Origin: Acanthaster planci
Taxonomy: Eukaryota; Echinodermata; Asteroidea; Valvatida; Acanthasteridae
Assembly: GCF_001949145.1 (NCBI RefSeq)
Contig: NW_019091403.1
Span: 1,159,561 to 1,223,560 of the forward strand
Length of the DNA: 64,000 nucleotides
Direction of reading: 5' to 3'
Shown here: positions 62,201 through 64,000 of the stretch, piece by piece
Layout: every line of letters begins with the position of its first letter
Numbering within the stretch: the stretch's first letter is position 1
Position numbers and translations under genes: made by a program
Notes under the pieces: generated by a model
What the model was told of the DNA's origin: nothing
Database searches by the model: none
Seen by the model: only the letters and a program-made list of their open reading frames with translations

Positions 62201-64000
62201 GCCATGACGATGGTTTTTAAAGATGATAATGCTTACAATACTAAGGAAAATTACAATGATGACTGGAATAAATATTTAGATTGATCTTTTTTGCTCAACC
62301 TTTTCTTACAATTGGCACACACAACATATCACTAGGAGATGTGCACGTCTTTTAAAAAATATTTATGGCAGATGATACCAACTGTGAGCTTATGAATGAA
62401 ATATCACTAAGATGTATCTTTCTTGTTGTCCTGACATCCATTTTCATGTAAGCTGTAATCTGTTTTACCTTTAGTGACAGAGCCATCATTATGTAACAGT
62501 CAAACGTCATCGTTGACCTCTCTCAACCAGGAGGACAGACCCATGGATGCATTCACTAGAGGCTTGTCTCAGATTTATGAAGATAGTGAGCCCTCACGCC
62601 CTGGCACTAAAACCGGTGGGAGCCAGAGCTGGGCAGTGACCCAGCAATTAAAAAAGGTCACTTTATTTGTGTTTTCCTGTTAGTAACAATCGTTAGCATC
62701 AAATGCTATGTCAGAGGTGGAGTGAAAAGGTCATCCTGGTCAGAGACTATCCCAAGATAGACTTCATGGTTTTAGTTCTATCTAGATGCTATTAAGATGA
62801 ACCATTCTTCCCAGCATTTCTCTGACTGCTTTGAGGTGTCTATCTGACAGGTGGAAAAGATTGTCTAGATGACAAAGAAACTCAGGTTGTATAGACTAAT
62901 GCAATTAGACGCCATAACTACAGTGGCACCGCACTCATACGCACATTCTACAGGTTGATGCATCTGTGCATTTGGCAAATCACAACACCCTATTGGTCAA
63001 AGAGGCATGTAACAGGTGCATACCACCTGTCCACGAGTGTTGTGCCATCGCAGTAATGGCCTCTAGTTCTGGTCACGGAATTACTCTATTACCCCAGCTG
63101 ACACAACATAGTAGCTTATGTGTTGATAACCGGCAAAACTTTTGAGTCGCTTTTTCCTAACATTATTAGATAACAGTTTTATTATTTTTTCCAGGCTGAT
63201 AAGGCAGGCAAGAATGGTCCTAGAATGACACCCAGCTTGAAAGAACAAGAACCTGACCCTACAGTACAACTCGGAAAGGTAAAATACCAGATATGTACTC
63301 ATCAGCTACAAACCTAATTGCCCAATGATTCATTCTCGTTATCTTGCCCTTCCCTTGTGCATGCATAGCCACGCCCATCAGACAACCCCTGTGAAAATTG
63401 TGGCCTTTACGTTCTTTCAGTCATCACATTACCAGTGTTTCATTACCATTTCATCTTTCAACTCATGCAAATATTCTTACCATTGCCCTTATAAACATGC
63501 AAATTAACAATTGGGGTGGTAATTGAATTTCATGTTGCCCCACCCCCCCAAAAAACCTTGGGCCACGATTTTGCCATTATTTGCAAAGCAAGTTCAGTGA
63601 CTTCCAAGAAGTTTTCTAAGATTATACTGCAAATGGAATTGTCCAGAAATAGCACATCAAATCCAAGAATGTGTCTAAAAGTTATGGCTAGGGCTAAGAA
63701 TAACACTTAAGCCAATGGAAGCCAGTGGGTATTGGCTGTAGTCATTTCTGTCGATATGTCAGTGTTTCAGCCAGACTTCAGCCACGAAATTTGGATGTAG
63801 TTTCCATAACATTGAAACAGCACCTAAGTTCCAAACCCGTTTCATTCTAGGTGGAGTTCCCCCAGCTGTCCTGCTTCACCCTTGACCTTGAGCCTCCCAC
63901 AGAGGACCCTGAGGCAGTCAGAATGAGAGAGGAGTATCGTCACAAAGCCAGGATGCGAGACTTTGAGAAGAAGAGAATACAGAAGATGTATGAGACATCA
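56286..64000 (+). CDS. Uncharacterised highly charged, coiled-coil-like protein, N-terminal part
   Basis: I do not recognise this family. Nine exons join in phase: 56286-56321, 57043-57207, 57403-57522, 59833-59991, 60720-60818, 61977-62157, 62475-62656, 63195-63278, 63851-64000 (continues past the edge), giving 392 residues so far. The protein starts MAADSNEVRRVN. A lysine/arginine/glutamate-rich segment follows (exons 3-4: EKTKRKKSRKRREM, then LNDRVEDQRREIQRRTDQLN), likely helical or coiled coil. Exon 6 has a KLRTIEDLEKFWSDIEKPEN segment, then a Ser/Thr/Gly-rich linker. The last exon returns to charged helix (RMREEYRHKARMRDFEKKRI). Exon 2 ends at a GC donor (GAG|GCAAGA), the only solution that keeps frame. 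The exon 7 donor (gtcact) is weak. Further small exons in the 2.3-kb intron 57523-59832 could have been missed. No signal peptide or membrane segment is seen. Confidence 0.72.
57797..57925 (+). repeat. Pyrimidine/C-rich low-complexity tract
   Basis: Repeated CCCCTTCCC/CCCACC words form a strongly strand-asymmetric CT-rich tract in an intron of the coiled-coil gene. It can be read as an open frame on both strands, but only because of its composition. Confidence 0.6.
58485..58692. repeat. 29-bp minisatellite, seven copies
   Basis: The unit CACAGTCAAACAATTCTAGC plus ACTCCACTG repeats every 29 bp, with starts at 58485, 58514, 58543, 58572, 58601, 58630 and 58659 and a truncated eighth start at 58688. 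Copies differ by one or two bases (TCCACTG, TTCACCG, TTCACTG, TCTACTG). It is intronic. Units abut directly with no spacers, so it is not CRISPR-like. Confidence 0.95.
59369..59437. repeat. 18-bp tandem repeat, about four copies
   Basis: GAGATACATTTTCCATTG repeats at 59369, 59387 and 59405, with a final partial copy at 59423. It is intronic and almost perfect, so probably recent. Confidence 0.9.
62971..63080. repeat. Interspersed repeat copy in the coiled-coil gene
   Basis: GCAAATCACAACACCCTATT, GGTCAAAGAGG, CCTGTCCACGAGTGTTGTGC and CGCAGTAATGG run in the same order as in the copy at 54047-54150. Both copies lie in introns and in the same orientation on the + strand. Confidence 0.6.

Overview
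This window is animal nuclear DNA. Protein-coding genes are split into many short exons with GT-AG (rarely GC-AG) introns, and there are long gene-free stretches, poly(A) signals, tRNA-derived SINE fragments and small inverted-repeat (MITE-like) elements. There are no operons, ribosome-binding sites or CRISPR arrays. The gene content and the compact 0.2-1.5 kb introns suggest an invertebrate bilaterian. My best guess is a marine deuterostome such as an echinoderm, hemichordate or amphioxus, but the window alone does not settle this.

Layout, left to right. 1-231 (+): last coding exon of MRPS31. About 560-16380: 16 kb with no convincing gene, only repeats and probable regulatory DNA. 16381-26801 (+): complete NR2E1 (tailless/TLX nuclear receptor), 7 coding exons. 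28127-33757 (-): complete AFG1L (mitochondrial AFG1-family ATPase), 11 coding exons including a first exon with a mitochondrial presequence. 35288-36895 (+): complete SNX3, 4 exons. 36896-41592: no gene seen. 41593-45006 (-): complete PPIL6 (divergent cyclophilin), 8 exons. 46452-56062 (-): complete UFL1 (UFM1 E3 ligase), 19 exons. 56286-64000 (+): 5' part of an uncharacterised, highly charged, coiled-coil-like protein, 9 exons recovered, running off the right edge.

For the six genes spread over more than one exon, the exons were joined by hand, using splice consensus, reading-frame phase and similarity to remembered family members. All phases close. The implied proteins are 377 aa (NR2E1), 505 aa (AFG1L), 169 aa (SNX3), 296 aa (PPIL6) and 800 aa (UFL1), all near the usual family lengths.

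The genes do not form one pathway. They are a developmental transcription factor flanked by housekeeping genes (mitochondrial protein quality control, endosomal sorting, protein folding, ufmylation). What links them is chromosomal history: NR2E1, SNX3, AFG1L, PPIL6 and UFL1 all lie on human 6q16-q21, so the window looks like a fragment of an ancient bilaterian linkage group. I see no evidence for a new biochemical system. The best leads are the conserved microsynteny, the uncharacterised gene sharing a 223-bp bidirectional promoter with UFL1, two GC-AG introns with the same donor, and several inverted-repeat element families.
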